This document shows positions 45,400-54,563 of a stretch of 64,000 bases of DNA, piece by piece. Where the stretch lies: NCBI RefSeq assembly GCF_014200575.1, contig NZ_JACHBZ010000002.1, positions 496,001 to 560,000 of the forward strand, in the 5' to 3' direction. The notes beneath the pieces were generated by a model. It was given only the letters and a program-made list of their open reading frames with translations. It was not told the origin of the DNA and searched no databases. Source of the stretch: Mucilaginibacter saanensis. GTDB taxonomy: Bacteria > Bacteroidota > Bacteroidia > Sphingobacteriales > Sphingobacteriaceae. How positions within the stretch are numbered: position 1 is the stretch's first letter; each line of letters begins with the position of its first letter. Made by a program: the position numbers and the translations under genes.

Positions 45400-45552
45400 T
45401 CAATATTGAGGAAAATGCCCGAACATTAAGAATAATGTAAAAAGAGGAATAGCTATTAAGAAATAAGCTTTTGCTAATTGTCTGTCGTCGGCATTACCTA
45501 TTACAAATACATTATAAAGATCTCTTTTTATGTTGCTTAATTTAGTTTTCAT
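45400..45552 (-). CDS. Putative 50-residue membrane protein
   Basis: A short complete frame, ATG at 45552 to TGA at 45400. It starts MKTKLSNIKRDLYNVFV, has a charged middle (NADDRQLAKAY), and then one hydrophobic helix, FLIAIPLFTLFLMFG, before the end HFPQY. The N-terminal positive charge and one membrane span suit an inner-membrane microprotein. No homologue is recognised. The layout is gene-like: an AT-rich leader upstream and a stable hairpin 9 nt downstream. Confidence is limited by the length. Confidence 0.5.
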   Translation of the reverse strand: MKTKLSNIKRDLYNVFVIGNADDRQLAKAYFLIAIPLFTLFLMFGHFPQY

Positions 45553-45654
45553 AGTTCAGTATATTAAATGTGATATATGAATATGACAACAGGAAAACCC
45601 TATGGTTTAAAGTAATCATGAGATATAAGTATAAAAAAGAACCTTTCCTATTTG

Positions 45655-45852
45655 GGAGGGTACTGAAAAAGTCCTCTTAATTTTTATGGTTGAAAAAGGT
45701 CAATAAAAGATCAATTTGAGGCTTTGAGAATCGCTTATACGATTCGTAAGCCCAGCAGATGGCTCTACAGGTCAAAGGAAAGGGGATGTTATCGTTTAAG
45801 ATACATCCCCTTTTTTCTTGCCCGATTTTAGCGGCCTTTTTCAGTGCCCTCC
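45655..45852. mobile_element. Short element with 20-bp inverted repeats (MITE or IS relic)
   Basis: GGAGGGTACTGAAAAAGTCC at 45655-45674 and the complement of 45833-45852 (GGAGGGCACTGAAAAAGGCC) match at 18 of 20 positions. The 198-nt body contains a strong hairpin near 45779-45816 (AAGGGGATGT paired with ACATCCCCTT, one bulge). On the minus strand a frame ends with a TAA just inside the left repeat, as the 3' end of a transposase gene would. No intact transposase is present. Confidence 0.5.
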
Positions 45853-45875
45853 TAAGTTACTGCGGGCACTTTTTT
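45843..45875 (+). terminator. Terminator-like stem at the right repeat
   Basis: AGTGCCC and GGGCACT form a 7-bp stem with a 14-nt loop followed by five T on the plus strand. It overlaps the right inverted repeat. Confidence 0.5.
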
Positions 45876-45892
45876 ATAGTTGACTAAAAGGA

Positions 45893-46303
45893 TCAGTTTA
45901 TTTTATCCTGGCTCATTTCCGGGTGGTAATGTAAGCCGGGTGTAAGCCAGTACAATAACGCAACCCTGGAGTATCTGAAGTTGAATGGAGATAGTATTAC
46001 AGCAAGGGCTAAAATAATAGTTACATACACCCAAGGATTATCGCTACCGGTTAATATGCTTATGGCAACGGCTGCGGTTACCATTTGGGCAACATTTAAG
46101 GCATAGCTTACAAACATGGCTACATAAAAATAGCCGGGCTCTCTTTCAAACGTTAAACCGCAATGAGAGCATGTGGTATTCATGGTTTGTCCGTGAAAAC
46201 CATACATGCTGTTGGCAAACATATTGCCGCGTCTGCAACGCGGACATTTTGCATGCAGAACTGCTGGCCAGAGTGCTAATTTATAATTGTTGCTATTTTC
46301 CAT
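45893..46303 (-). CDS. DUF983-family membrane protein
   Basis: 136 residues. Two CxxC pairs, CPRCRRG and CSHCGL, form a zinc-ribbon-like head, and two membrane helices follow (about 62-110). This is the DUF983 layout. The role is unknown. It begins 4 nt after the AraC gene stop, so the two are co-transcribed. Confidence 0.88.
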   Translation of the reverse strand: MENSNNYKLALWPAVLHAKCPRCRRGNMFANSMYGFHGQTMNTTCSHCGLTFEREPGYFYVAMFVSYALNVAQMVTAAVAISILTGSDNPWVYVTIILALAVILSPFNFRYSRVALLYWLTPGLHYHPEMSQDKIN

Positions 46304-46307
46304 GATA

Positions 46308-47177
46308 TTATATTATTTTTTTTCTGAATTCTTCGGGGGTAATATCTTCCAGTTTTTTAAAAAACTTGGTAAAGTAAGAGTTGTCGCTAAAGTTTAATTT
46401 TAGTGAAATTTCACTGATGCTTAGTTGTTGATTGGTAAGCAACCGCTTGGCCTCCAATAATATCCTGTTCCTGATCAATTCACCTGCTGACACACCCATC
46501 ATATCTTTACAAACAGCATTAAGGTGATTAGGGGTGATATACAACATAGCTGCATAATCTTTAGGTAGCTTTATGTCGGTATAATGATGCTCTATTAATT
46601 TTTTAAAACTTTTGAGCAATGTTTGGTTATAGGATAAATTACCGTTTAAAACCGGATTTAGGCTAACCCTGTTAACCCTGATAAATATTTGCAACATCAG
46701 CAGCCTGATCATATCGCTGGCCGATGCTGCAGGTGTAGCTACTTCGGCCAATATGGCTTCAAAAAGCGGCCTTACAGCATTGTAGGTTTCAGTGGGTAAA
46801 TTGATTACTGCGTCGGCCAGATTTCCGCTAAAAAACGAAAAGCCATCCAGGTAACCGTGTTGCAAAATGAAGGATTGTATAAATGATGCCGAAAAATTGA
46901 TGATATAGCCATCGGTAAAACCACTAAATCCCCATGAATGTACCTGGCCCGGTATCATAAAGTAAATTTGCCCCGGTTTAACATCGAAGCTTTCAAAATC
47001 AATGGTGTGTGTGCCGGTTCCATCTGTGAATAATACCAGATGATAAAATGAGTGCCGATGGGTGGCAAACAGATTTTTATGCATGTCCAGGTATGGAGCA
47101 AAACGATTTATAAGTATGTCGTCCTGGTTTATGTCAGACAGGGAGCAAATATCATATAATGGTATGTTTTGTAACAT
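46308..47177 (-). CDS. AraC-family transcriptional regulator
   Basis: 289 residues. An N-terminal cupin-like sensor (about 35-110, HRHSFYHLVLFTDG...MIPGQVHSW) precedes a C-terminal double helix-turn-helix (about 190-287) ending in FSDNSYFTKFFKKLEDITPEEFRKKI. It probably senses a small metabolite. A perfect 15-bp inverted repeat lies 54-89 nt upstream of the start and may be its operator. Confidence 0.93.
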   Translation of the reverse strand: MLQNIPLYDICSLSDINQDDILINRFAPYLDMHKNLFATHRHSFYHLVLFTDGTGTHTIDFESFDVKPGQIYFMIPGQVHSWGFSGFTDGYIINFSASFIQSFILQHGYLDGFSFFSGNLADAVINLPTETYNAVRPLFEAILAEVATPAASASDMIRLLMLQIFIRVNRVSLNPVLNGNLSYNQTLLKSFKKLIEHHYTDIKLPKDYAAMLYITPNHLNAVCKDMMGVSAGELIRNRILLEAKRLLTNQQLSISEISLKLNFSDNSYFTKFFKKLEDITPEEFRKKII

Positions 47178-47230
47178 AGTACAAATTTACACACCAAATT
47201 TGCATTTGTAATGGTATTATTTTTAGTTTA

Positions 47231-47266
47231 AATGGTACTATTCAACGATAATTGAATAGTACCATT
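47231..47266. promoter_or_regulatory. Perfect 15-bp inverted repeat upstream of araC-type gene
   Basis: AATGGTACTATTCAA (47231-47245) and TTGAATAGTACCATT (47252-47266) with a 6-nt spacer. A partial direct copy, AATGGTATTATT, starts at 47210. No T run follows on the minus strand, so an operator is favoured over a terminator. Confidence 0.55.
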
Positions 47267-47399
47267 GCTGATGTGAGGAGCTTGTTATCAAGCTATCATA
47301 AATCAAACTGAAAGCATACACCTTAAAAAAGATTTAGTTATCAGTTTGTTTCCAGGTTGCACCCACTCTTTGCGGCTCTGTTATAGGGATTTTACCTGT

Positions 47400-48350
47400 T
47401 TAGTAAGCACTTGCTGTATTTAATGCTTCAATAGCTTCGGGACTTAGTTGTAGTGTTGCAGCCAGGGCAAGCTCATTGAGCTGAGATACACTTGTTGCGC
47501 TAACTATTGGTGCGGTTATACCTGGTCGCGCAATTAACCACGCTAAAGCAATTGCCGCTGGTTTGGCATTATATTGTGCAGCAACTTCATCCAGGGCTTT
47601 TAAAATACGAAAGCCTCGTTCGGTTAAATATTTTTTAATCAGGCTTGCCCTGTTACTTCCTTCCAAATCGGCGGCGGAGCGATATTTGCCACTTAAAAAT
47701 CCGCTGGCTAATGAAAAATAGCTTATAACACCGATGTTTTGCTCCTTTACAAAAGGTTCAACAGTTGTTTCATATTGTTGCCTGTCAAATAAATTATATT
47801 CAGGTTGAAGTGTCTGATATACAGCCAGTCCTTTTTCGCGGCTTACTTTAAGTGATTCATGCAGTTTTTCTACAGAGAAATTAGACGCACCTATCGCCCT
47901 TACTTTTCCATCTTTAATTAGCTGGTCATAGGCGCTCAATGTTTCTTCTACAGGGGTTGAGGCATCGTCGTAATGCGATTGGTATAGGTCAATGTAATCA
48001 GTTTGCAGTCTGCTTAACGAGTCCTCAGCAGCTTTAATAATATAATCTTTCTTAAGCCCTTTTTTATCAGCGGCAAATTCTGCGCCCACTTTGGTGGCTA
48101 TAATAACCTGCTCGCGTTTTCCGCTTTGTTTAAGCCATTTGCCAATCTCTGTTTCAGATTCGCCGCCTTTGTTGCCCGGTACCCATCTCGAGTACACATC
48201 GGCAGTATCAACTGTGTTAAAGCCTGCATCTAAAAACGCATCTAATAAAATAGCATTGTCATTACCTTTAACGGTCCACCCAAACACATTACCCCCAAAA
48301 ACCAGGGGCGCTGTTTTTAAGCCTAAGTTACCCAGTTTGCGTTTTTCCAT
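47400..48350 (-). CDS. Aldo/keto reductase
   Basis: 316 residues with the tetrad D48 (TVDTADVYS), Y53, K87 (IATKVGA) and H126 (YQSHYDD). The C-terminal cofactor segment is ITAPIVSATSVSQLNEL. It is of the YajO/Tas-like open-chain sugar or aldehyde reductase type. It lies upstream of the AraC gene on the same strand, separated by 222 nt, so the AraC protein may control it. Confidence 0.92.
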   Translation of the reverse strand: MEKRKLGNLGLKTAPLVFGGNVFGWTVKGNDNAILLDAFLDAGFNTVDTADVYSRWVPGNKGGESETEIGKWLKQSGKREQVIIATKVGAEFAADKKGLKKDYIIKAAEDSLSRLQTDYIDLYQSHYDDASTPVEETLSAYDQLIKDGKVRAIGASNFSVEKLHESLKVSREKGLAVYQTLQPEYNLFDRQQYETTVEPFVKEQNIGVISYFSLASGFLSGKYRSAADLEGSNRASLIKKYLTERGFRILKALDEVAAQYNAKPAAIALAWLIARPGITAPIVSATSVSQLNELALAATLQLSPEAIEALNTASAY

Positions 48351-48489
48351 AATAGTAAATTAAAAAACTTAGTTTGAAATAATAAGGAGCGACGACATTA
48401 ATTGTTTGTCAGCAAATTGAAATAATGCTGATACAATTACTGTATAAAAACAGTAGTATATCCGGAGCATTTAATTACCGCTTCTATAG

Positions 48490-50646
48490 TTAATTTAAGA
48501 TGTTATCGGTAATTTTTGCAATATCATAACTAATCTTATTTATAAAGCCCAACTGATCTTTCAGCAGGTTATCTTCCGCCGATAATTCGGGTTTTTCAAG
48601 ATCATTAGCGATGGCAGTTTTGCCAATGTTAAATTCGATACTTTCCCCGTGTAGCTTTTTGTTAATTTCATTTAATACGGCAATGCTTTTTTTAACCTGC
48701 TTAAGCGCTTCCGGGTGAGGGTATGGTTGCTGACTGTCTTTTTTTACCAATCCCGATGCTATAGTGGCAATGTAGGATGAAAGGATGTGGTTGAGTACCA
48801 CAAACTTGTGCACCTCCTTTATTTTGCGCTGTTTACTTTTGGGTTCGGACGTCATACGCTCAAAAGCTGCCGATAAATTGGCCGATTTTACATACACCTC
48901 CTTACGGGCCAACTTATATACTGTAATGCCGGTTATTTTACCAGATAAGCTTTCAGCAATTGTAATCAGATAGTTGACATTGGCCGCGATTACATCCCGC
49001 AGTGTTTCCTGTATCTGCTCAAACTCCCAGGTTGGGAAAATGATATAACTGGCTATAAATGCAATTGACGAGCCTATAAGAGTATCCAGTATGCGCTCCT
49101 GCGCTACATTCAGCAGGCCTACTCCTAAAAATTTAAACAGGATAAGCACGTAAGGGGTCATGAAAATTACGCTTACTACGTAGTTTAACCGTTGAAAGCT
49201 ATAGGCGCCTACCATAAATATCATCAGGAAAACAAATTGAGCATTAGTATCGGGTATAAAATTCAATATCAGTATACCTATGGCTCCGCCGCTTATTGTG
49301 CCGATAAGGCGCTGGTAGTTTCGTTGTTTTGAAAGACTGAAGCCTGGTTTTAGTATTACAATAATAGTTAGCAACACCCAATAACTATGATGTCCCTGTG
49401 CTACCGTTTTGGCAGTGATAAAACCTATTAAGCAAACCAAAGCTACCCTCAAGGCATGTTTAAATGCTCCGGAATCAAGGCTGAAGTTGTCAAAGAAAAT
49501 ATGAGGTGCATAATCCTGATGGGTTACAAATTGCGAATACTCTGTATCACTAACTACTGCGGTTGATTTAAGGGATACTTTGGAATTGTAATAGCTGTAT
49601 ATATTATTAATGCTCTCACTAAGAGTGCGGAGGTTAATAAGTATTTTTTTTAATACCAGGTTACTGGTTTCCTGGTTGTTTTTACCAATTTCATCAATCT
49701 TTAACTTCAGTTTTTCGAGCTCAATATTGTAATCTGTAAGGTGCCTGCGCCTGGTATTTGATAATACGATGTAAGCAATATCATCCAGTTCATCGGCCAT
49801 GTGATGAATGATGCGGGCAATCTCGTTTAATACACCTGTGTCCTTAAATTTTTCATGAATATAGCTATAATCATAATGGGTAGCCATGATCTGCTCAAAC
49901 ATATCAACCAAATCAACAAACGTGAGCACAAGCATACGGCTGGCTCCGGTTGATTCACGCACCAGTAACCTGCTTTTAAAAAGTAACTCGCGTACGGCAT
50001 CCTGATGTTGGCTTACCTGTATCTGTTGCGATACCAGTTTTCTGTAGTTCTCGTCTATATCTTTATGGGGTAAATAAAAATCGCCTTTGATTCTTAAAAA
50101 CTTGGCAATGTCGGCTACATTTTCGCCAAGCGTTTGCTGGGCCGCCCTATAAGGCCTTATGCCAAAAAATACCAGACTGAAAATCATATACCAAATGCCC
50201 CCTGCTAAAATGATAGCGCTATAGGCCAATACCCCACTTGCCGGCAAGGCCTTATCCATCATAAATATCATGATTAACAGGGAGGAGGTGCCAACTGATG
50301 CCGCCCGGTTGCCATAAACCGTAAACATGGAAAAGATAAAGGAAAACAAGGTGATCTCTAAGCCCAGCGTAAAAATATTCAATCGTGCAAAGCCGGTAAT
50401 AGCTGCTACCAGGAAAAGGCACAAATTACCAACCGCCATGGAATTGCGTTTGTGGGTTACTGGTCCGGGGCTATCAATTACGCAAATGCAAAGTGCCCCT
50501 AACGAGAGGGTTAGCCCGAGGTCAAACTTGTTAAATTCCATCAATACTAATGATGGCAACAGTATGCCTATGGAAATACGCAAACCATCAGAAAAATACT
50601 GGCTGTAAAAAAAGCTTTTTATCTCCCTGGTATTAATATTCATCAA
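48490..50646 (-). CDS. FUSC-family (YccS-like) inner-membrane protein
   Basis: 718 residues with two blocks of about five to six membrane helices (residues about 20-165 and 385-530) flanking a cytosolic helical region, then a C-terminal soluble region. This is the fusaric-acid-resistance/YccS layout. It may export aromatic acids or other toxic metabolites. Two adjacent ATG codons (50646, 50643) are possible starts. It diverges from the PEP carboxylase gene. Confidence 0.88.
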   Translation of the reverse strand: MMNINTREIKSFFYSQYFSDGLRISIGILLPSLVLMEFNKFDLGLTLSLGALCICVIDSPGPVTHKRNSMAVGNLCLFLVAAITGFARLNIFTLGLEITLFSFIFSMFTVYGNRAASVGTSSLLIMIFMMDKALPASGVLAYSAIILAGGIWYMIFSLVFFGIRPYRAAQQTLGENVADIAKFLRIKGDFYLPHKDIDENYRKLVSQQIQVSQHQDAVRELLFKSRLLVRESTGASRMLVLTFVDLVDMFEQIMATHYDYSYIHEKFKDTGVLNEIARIIHHMADELDDIAYIVLSNTRRRHLTDYNIELEKLKLKIDEIGKNNQETSNLVLKKILINLRTLSESINNIYSYYNSKVSLKSTAVVSDTEYSQFVTHQDYAPHIFFDNFSLDSGAFKHALRVALVCLIGFITAKTVAQGHHSYWVLLTIIVILKPGFSLSKQRNYQRLIGTISGGAIGILILNFIPDTNAQFVFLMIFMVGAYSFQRLNYVVSVIFMTPYVLILFKFLGVGLLNVAQERILDTLIGSSIAFIASYIIFPTWEFEQIQETLRDVIAANVNYLITIAESLSGKITGITVYKLARKEVYVKSANLSAAFERMTSEPKSKQRKIKEVHKFVVLNHILSSYIATIASGLVKKDSQQPYPHPEALKQVKKSIAVLNEINKKLHGESIEFNIGKTAIANDLEKPELSAEDNLLKDQLGFINKISYDIAKITDNILN

Positions 50647-50936
50647 AATAATTATTTGGTGCTATTGCTGCAAAGCAATCATGAGCAAGTTATAAAAATC
50701 TTTTTTAGCTATAATCGCCGCTATTTCATTAAATGCTTTTATGTGGTCTAAATCGGCTCTCAAATTTACAAAAATTAAATCTTAATGCCTTATTGTAGTA
50801 AAATTGGCATTAATAGTGTAAAAATGTTATTAATTAGTCACTTTTTGCTGAAAATTAATTTTAGATAATTAAATTCACCCCCGGTATTGCGCAATAGCCT
50901 GTACTTATCAATTTTTACCACCAATTTATTTGTACT

Positions 50937-53507
50937 ATGTCGTTAACCTTAAAACTCAGTCAAAGAGAAACAATTTTCAATAGTGAAGTTGTAACCCGGT
51001 TTGAGTTGTATAACAGTTTATTTCAAACATTACCTTTTTATCAGGTAAAGGATACTGGTATATTATTGCCGTTTTTTAGTTCTCACTGCGAAAAGGGAGC
51101 AATAAAGCAGGCATCGCCCACCGATATTATTGAATCCTTCTTTAAAAAGTATGTACCGGATATTGATCATAAAGAACAGATCAACCGCATGTTCAGGTTT
51201 ATACAGTATATAGAAAGACAGGTGGTTTTATTCGATGCCATTGAGGATTCGTCTTTTAATAAGCTTGGTAAATTTGATGATTCAGGTACCTTGCAGAGTA
51301 TGCTGCAACAAGCGGCCATCAGCGAAGATACCCGTAACAAGATCAGCGAAAAGTTAAAAGACTTTTCATTAAGGCTGGTGCTTACGGCACACCCAACGCA
51401 ATTTTATCCGGGCACGGTACTGGGTATCATGACTGATCTGATTGAGGCGGTAAAGGTTAATGATATTACCAATATTGATGTATTGCTGCAGCAATTGGGC
51501 AAAACTCCCTTTTTCAATAAAACATCACCAACACCGGTTGACGAAGCCGTTAGCTTATCATGGTTCCTGGAAAATATATTTTACCATGCCGTATCAGGTA
51601 TACAAGCAAAGCTTGAAGAGGAGTTTGATGTTGATGTAACCAACCAGGTATTGGAACTGGGCTTTTGGCCGGGAGGGGACAGGGATGGTAACCCTAATGT
51701 AAACACACAAATCACTAAGGATGTAGCCAGCTTTTTAAGGCAGCGCCTTTTCAGATGCTATTACCGCGATTTCAGGGTTCTTAAACGCCGCATCACTTTT
51801 AGAGGCGTTGAAAAGGCGATGAACAAGCTGGAAAAGATATTATACAAAAATGCCAATGAGCACCCGGATACTAAAAACCTGCAAGGCGAATTGTTGAGCT
51901 TACTACAATCTATCAAGCAAACTATTATAACAGATCACGATAGTTTATTTGTTGATATTGTTGAAAACCTGATACAAAAGGTACGCTTGTTCGGCTGCTA
52001 TTTTGCCACGCTTGATATCAGGCAGGATAGCCGGGTTTTACGCAGCGTATTTGATTACAGTGTAAAAAACATAAAAACCGGTATAATTAAAGGATATGCT
52101 GGTTTAGAGGAAGATGAAAAGCTAAAACAGATCAGCTTTAACGAGGCCGATTTCCATTGCCCTGAGGATGCCGATGATATGACCAAGGATACCTTGAATA
52201 CAATTAGGCTGATGCAGGAAATACAACAAAGTAACGGCGAAAAAGCTTGTCAGCGTTTTATCATCAGTAACTGCCAGCAGGCATCTGATATATTACAGCT
52301 TATTGACCTGTTTTTATGGAGCGGCTGGAAAAAAGACAGCTTAAGTGTTGATTTTATGCCGTTGTTTGAAACAGTGAACGATTTGACACGTGCCGGCGAA
52401 ATTATGGAGCAATTGTATACGCATCCATATTATGCTGAGCATTTGAAAAAACGTGGTAACAGACAAACTATTATGCTTGGTTTTTCTGACAGTACCAAGG
52501 ATGGAGGCTATTTAATGGCTAACTGGTCAATTTACAAAGCCAAGGTTGAACTAACATCCATTGCACGTAAGTATGGCATAAGCCTGGCGTTTTTTGATGG
52601 CAGGGGAGGCCCACCAGCTCGTGGTGGTGGTAAAACTCACCGTTTTTATGCATCAATGGGGAATGAGATAGCCAATGAACATATACAGTTAACCATACAG
52701 GGGCAAACAGTGAGTTCGCAATATGGTTCGGTTGAAACAGCCCGGTTTAATATGGAACAACTGATTAATGCTGGTATTATATCAGCCCTGCATCCCAATC
52801 ATAACGATTTGCTGGACACCAGGCATAAAAGCCTGATATCGCAAATGGCTGATGAAAGCTATAAAATATTTATGGCTCTTCGCGCTCATCCTTTATTTGT
52901 GGAGTACCTGGAAAAATTTAGTCCGCTAAAATTGCTGTCACGCATTAATATCAGTAGCAGGCCAACAAAACGTAACGCAGGTGCGCCGTTAAAACTGGAA
53001 GATTTGAGGGCTATTAGCTTTGTAACATCATGGAGTCAGCTTAAACAAAATATTCCTGGTTTTTATGGTGTAGGTACCGCACTTAAAAAAATGAAGGATG
53101 ACGGTAACTGGGAAGAGATAAAGGAATTGTATAAAACTTCAGGTTTCTTCAAAACAATGCTGGATAACTGTATGATGTCTATGTCGAAATCAGATTTCAG
53201 AGTTACTGCTTATCTTGAGAAGGATAAAACGTTTGGTAAATTCTGGAGAATGCTTAAAGATGAATTTGTACTCACCCGTGAAATGTTGCTGGAATTAACC
53301 GGAAGCAGTGTGCTTATGGAAGAGTATCCTGTTGAACGCCGCTCAATAGCTATACGTGAAAAAATTGTATTACCATTGGTAATTATACAGCATTATGCTT
53401 TACAGCGCCTTAACAACAGCGATGATAGCGAGTTGACTGAAATATATGATAAACTGGTGATCAGAACGGTTTATGGTATTGTAAATGCCGGCCGTAACCT
53501 GGCATAG
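50937..53507 (+). CDS. ppc: Phosphoenolpyruvate carboxylase
   Basis: 856 residues. Catalytic His is H152 in LTAHPTQ. The other key blocks are present: GGDRDGNPNV, the second-site region DSTKDGGYLMANW, the PEP/metal loop FDGRGGPPARGGGKTHRF, and GSVETARFNMEQL. It carboxylates PEP to oxaloacetate, refilling the TCA cycle. The residues after the first motif read FYPG, where many family members have xxR[KRH], and the C-terminus ends GRNLA without the common QNTG. These look like features of the Bacteroidota branch, not damage. A strong terminator follows. Confidence 0.95.
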   Translation: MSLTLKLSQRETIFNSEVVTRFELYNSLFQTLPFYQVKDTGILLPFFSSHCEKGAIKQASPTDIIESFFKKYVPDIDHKEQINRMFRFIQYIERQVVLFDAIEDSSFNKLGKFDDSGTLQSMLQQAAISEDTRNKISEKLKDFSLRLVLTAHPTQFYPGTVLGIMTDLIEAVKVNDITNIDVLLQQLGKTPFFNKTSPTPVDEAVSLSWFLENIFYHAVSGIQAKLEEEFDVDVTNQVLELGFWPGGDRDGNPNVNTQITKDVASFLRQRLFRCYYRDFRVLKRRITFRGVEKAMNKLEKILYKNANEHPDTKNLQGELLSLLQSIKQTIITDHDSLFVDIVENLIQKVRLFGCYFATLDIRQDSRVLRSVFDYSVKNIKTGIIKGYAGLEEDEKLKQISFNEADFHCPEDADDMTKDTLNTIRLMQEIQQSNGEKACQRFIISNCQQASDILQLIDLFLWSGWKKDSLSVDFMPLFETVNDLTRAGEIMEQLYTHPYYAEHLKKRGNRQTIMLGFSDSTKDGGYLMANWSIYKAKVELTSIARKYGISLAFFDGRGGPPARGGGKTHRFYASMGNEIANEHIQLTIQGQTVSSQYGSVETARFNMEQLINAGIISALHPNHNDLLDTRHKSLISQMADESYKIFMALRAHPLFVEYLEKFSPLKLLSRINISSRPTKRNAGAPLKLEDLRAISFVTSWSQLKQNIPGFYGVGTALKKMKDDGNWEEIKELYKTSGFFKTMLDNCMMSMSKSDFRVTAYLEKDKTFGKFWRMLKDEFVLTREMLLELTGSSVLMEEYPVERRSIAIREKIVLPLVIIQHYALQRLNNSDDSELTEIYDKLVIRTVYGIVNAGRNLA

Positions 53508-53523
53508 TATAACGTAAAGTTTT

Positions 53524-53569
53524 AGCTCCATTTTTGTAATCACGATTACAAAAATGGAGCTTTTTTTTG
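53524..53569 (+). terminator. Strong terminator after ppc
   Basis: A 17-bp perfect stem, AGCTCCATTTTTGTAAT with its complement, a 4-nt loop, then eight T. Confidence 0.95.
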
Positions 53570-53621
53570 CTGTTAACTTTTATAAAAAGGTTGGTTGCCG
53601 TTGCGTGGTGGGCTTATCCCT

Positions 53622-54314
53622 TTATAAAAGATGATCTATACCACCTTCGGCATTGATGAGGCACCTGACCATAATGCGGCATCCTATAGGTTCGCCGTTG
53701 AGGGTTGCCGGAATAAACTCCTTATCTTCTTCATTGAGCAGGTCAATGTTCATATTAAAGTTTTTTTGATAATTGGCACCGCTGTATATATGTACTTTAA
53801 AATCGGCCAGCCTACCACCAGGGCTTATCAGTAACTCAACCACGGCCATAGATGCCAGTCTGTTAATATCCATTAAACCAGCAGGAAGTTTAAATAATTT
53901 AAAGTAGGGCAGGTAGCCAAAATATCGACCACCAACCTTAACCGGTTTGGTGGTATGGTCGGTATCGGTTAATTGCTTGTCAACAAAATATCTCAGGTTT
54001 GATGTAGTGTCTTCAACAGCCTCATACATCAATGTCTTTTTTGTATAGTCGTAATTTTGAAGCAACCGGCCTTTAGTATCATAAAAATGGCATATACCAG
54101 TTTTTTTGTCACTATTGAACTGGCCACTGGCAATGGTCGTTTTTTCGAGATATATAGCTTGATACAGACCTTGACGGGTAGCTTTATCGCTTTTTAATAC
54201 CGATATTTTTTCGGTTATCAGATCGGTAAGCCTGTGTTTGCGTACAACAGTTTCTTGCGCAAAAGTAGTATTCAGGTAAAAGAGGGCAGCAATTAATAAG
54301 GTAATATTTTTCAA
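53622..54314 (-). CDS. Secreted TonB-C-like protein
   Basis: About 230 residues from a TTG at 54314, which gives a signal peptide (LKNITLLIAALFYLNTTFAQ); an in-frame TTG at 54362 gives a longer leader. The middle has short tyrosine-containing repeats like MORN or YD units (GQFNSDKKTGICHFYDTKGR). The end (VVELLISPGGRLADFKV ... FIPATLNGEPIGCRIMV) resembles a TonB C-terminal fold without the usual membrane anchor and proline stretch. Function is unknown; a peptidoglycan- or receptor-interaction role is a guess. It is convergent with ppc. Confidence 0.7.
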   Translation of the reverse strand: MKNITLLIAALFYLNTTFAQETVVRKHRLTDLITEKISVLKSDKATRQGLYQAIYLEKTTIASGQFNSDKKTGICHFYDTKGRLLQNYDYTKKTLMYEAVEDTTSNLRYFVDKQLTDTDHTTKPVKVGGRYFGYLPYFKLFKLPAGLMDINRLASMAVVELLISPGGRLADFKVHIYSGANYQKNFNMNIDLLNEEDKEFIPATLNGEPIGCRIMVRCLINAEGGIDHLL

Positions 54315-54563
54315 CAGGAATTCAATTTTGGTAAATATAAAACAGGTTTTATTGAATATCAAAAGAACAATGTTTTAAATTAGCCCCTGTCACCGCCGGC
54401 CTTGTGGTGCGGGTATCAATAATCTGATTATTCACCGCGTTACGGGTTACGCGGAGGTATCTACTTCAAAGGTTTGATTATGTTTAAATGATTAATTGTA
54501 TGTAATGCAATTGTTGCATAAATTGCCTTCTGATGCTTAAACTTGGAGTAAAACATATAGTAT

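Noticed and set aside
47336..47399. Short minus-strand frame ending GATWKQTDN after the aldo/keto reductase stop
   Set aside because: Only about 20 codons between stops, so a possible relic of a gene end but too short to support as a pseudogene.
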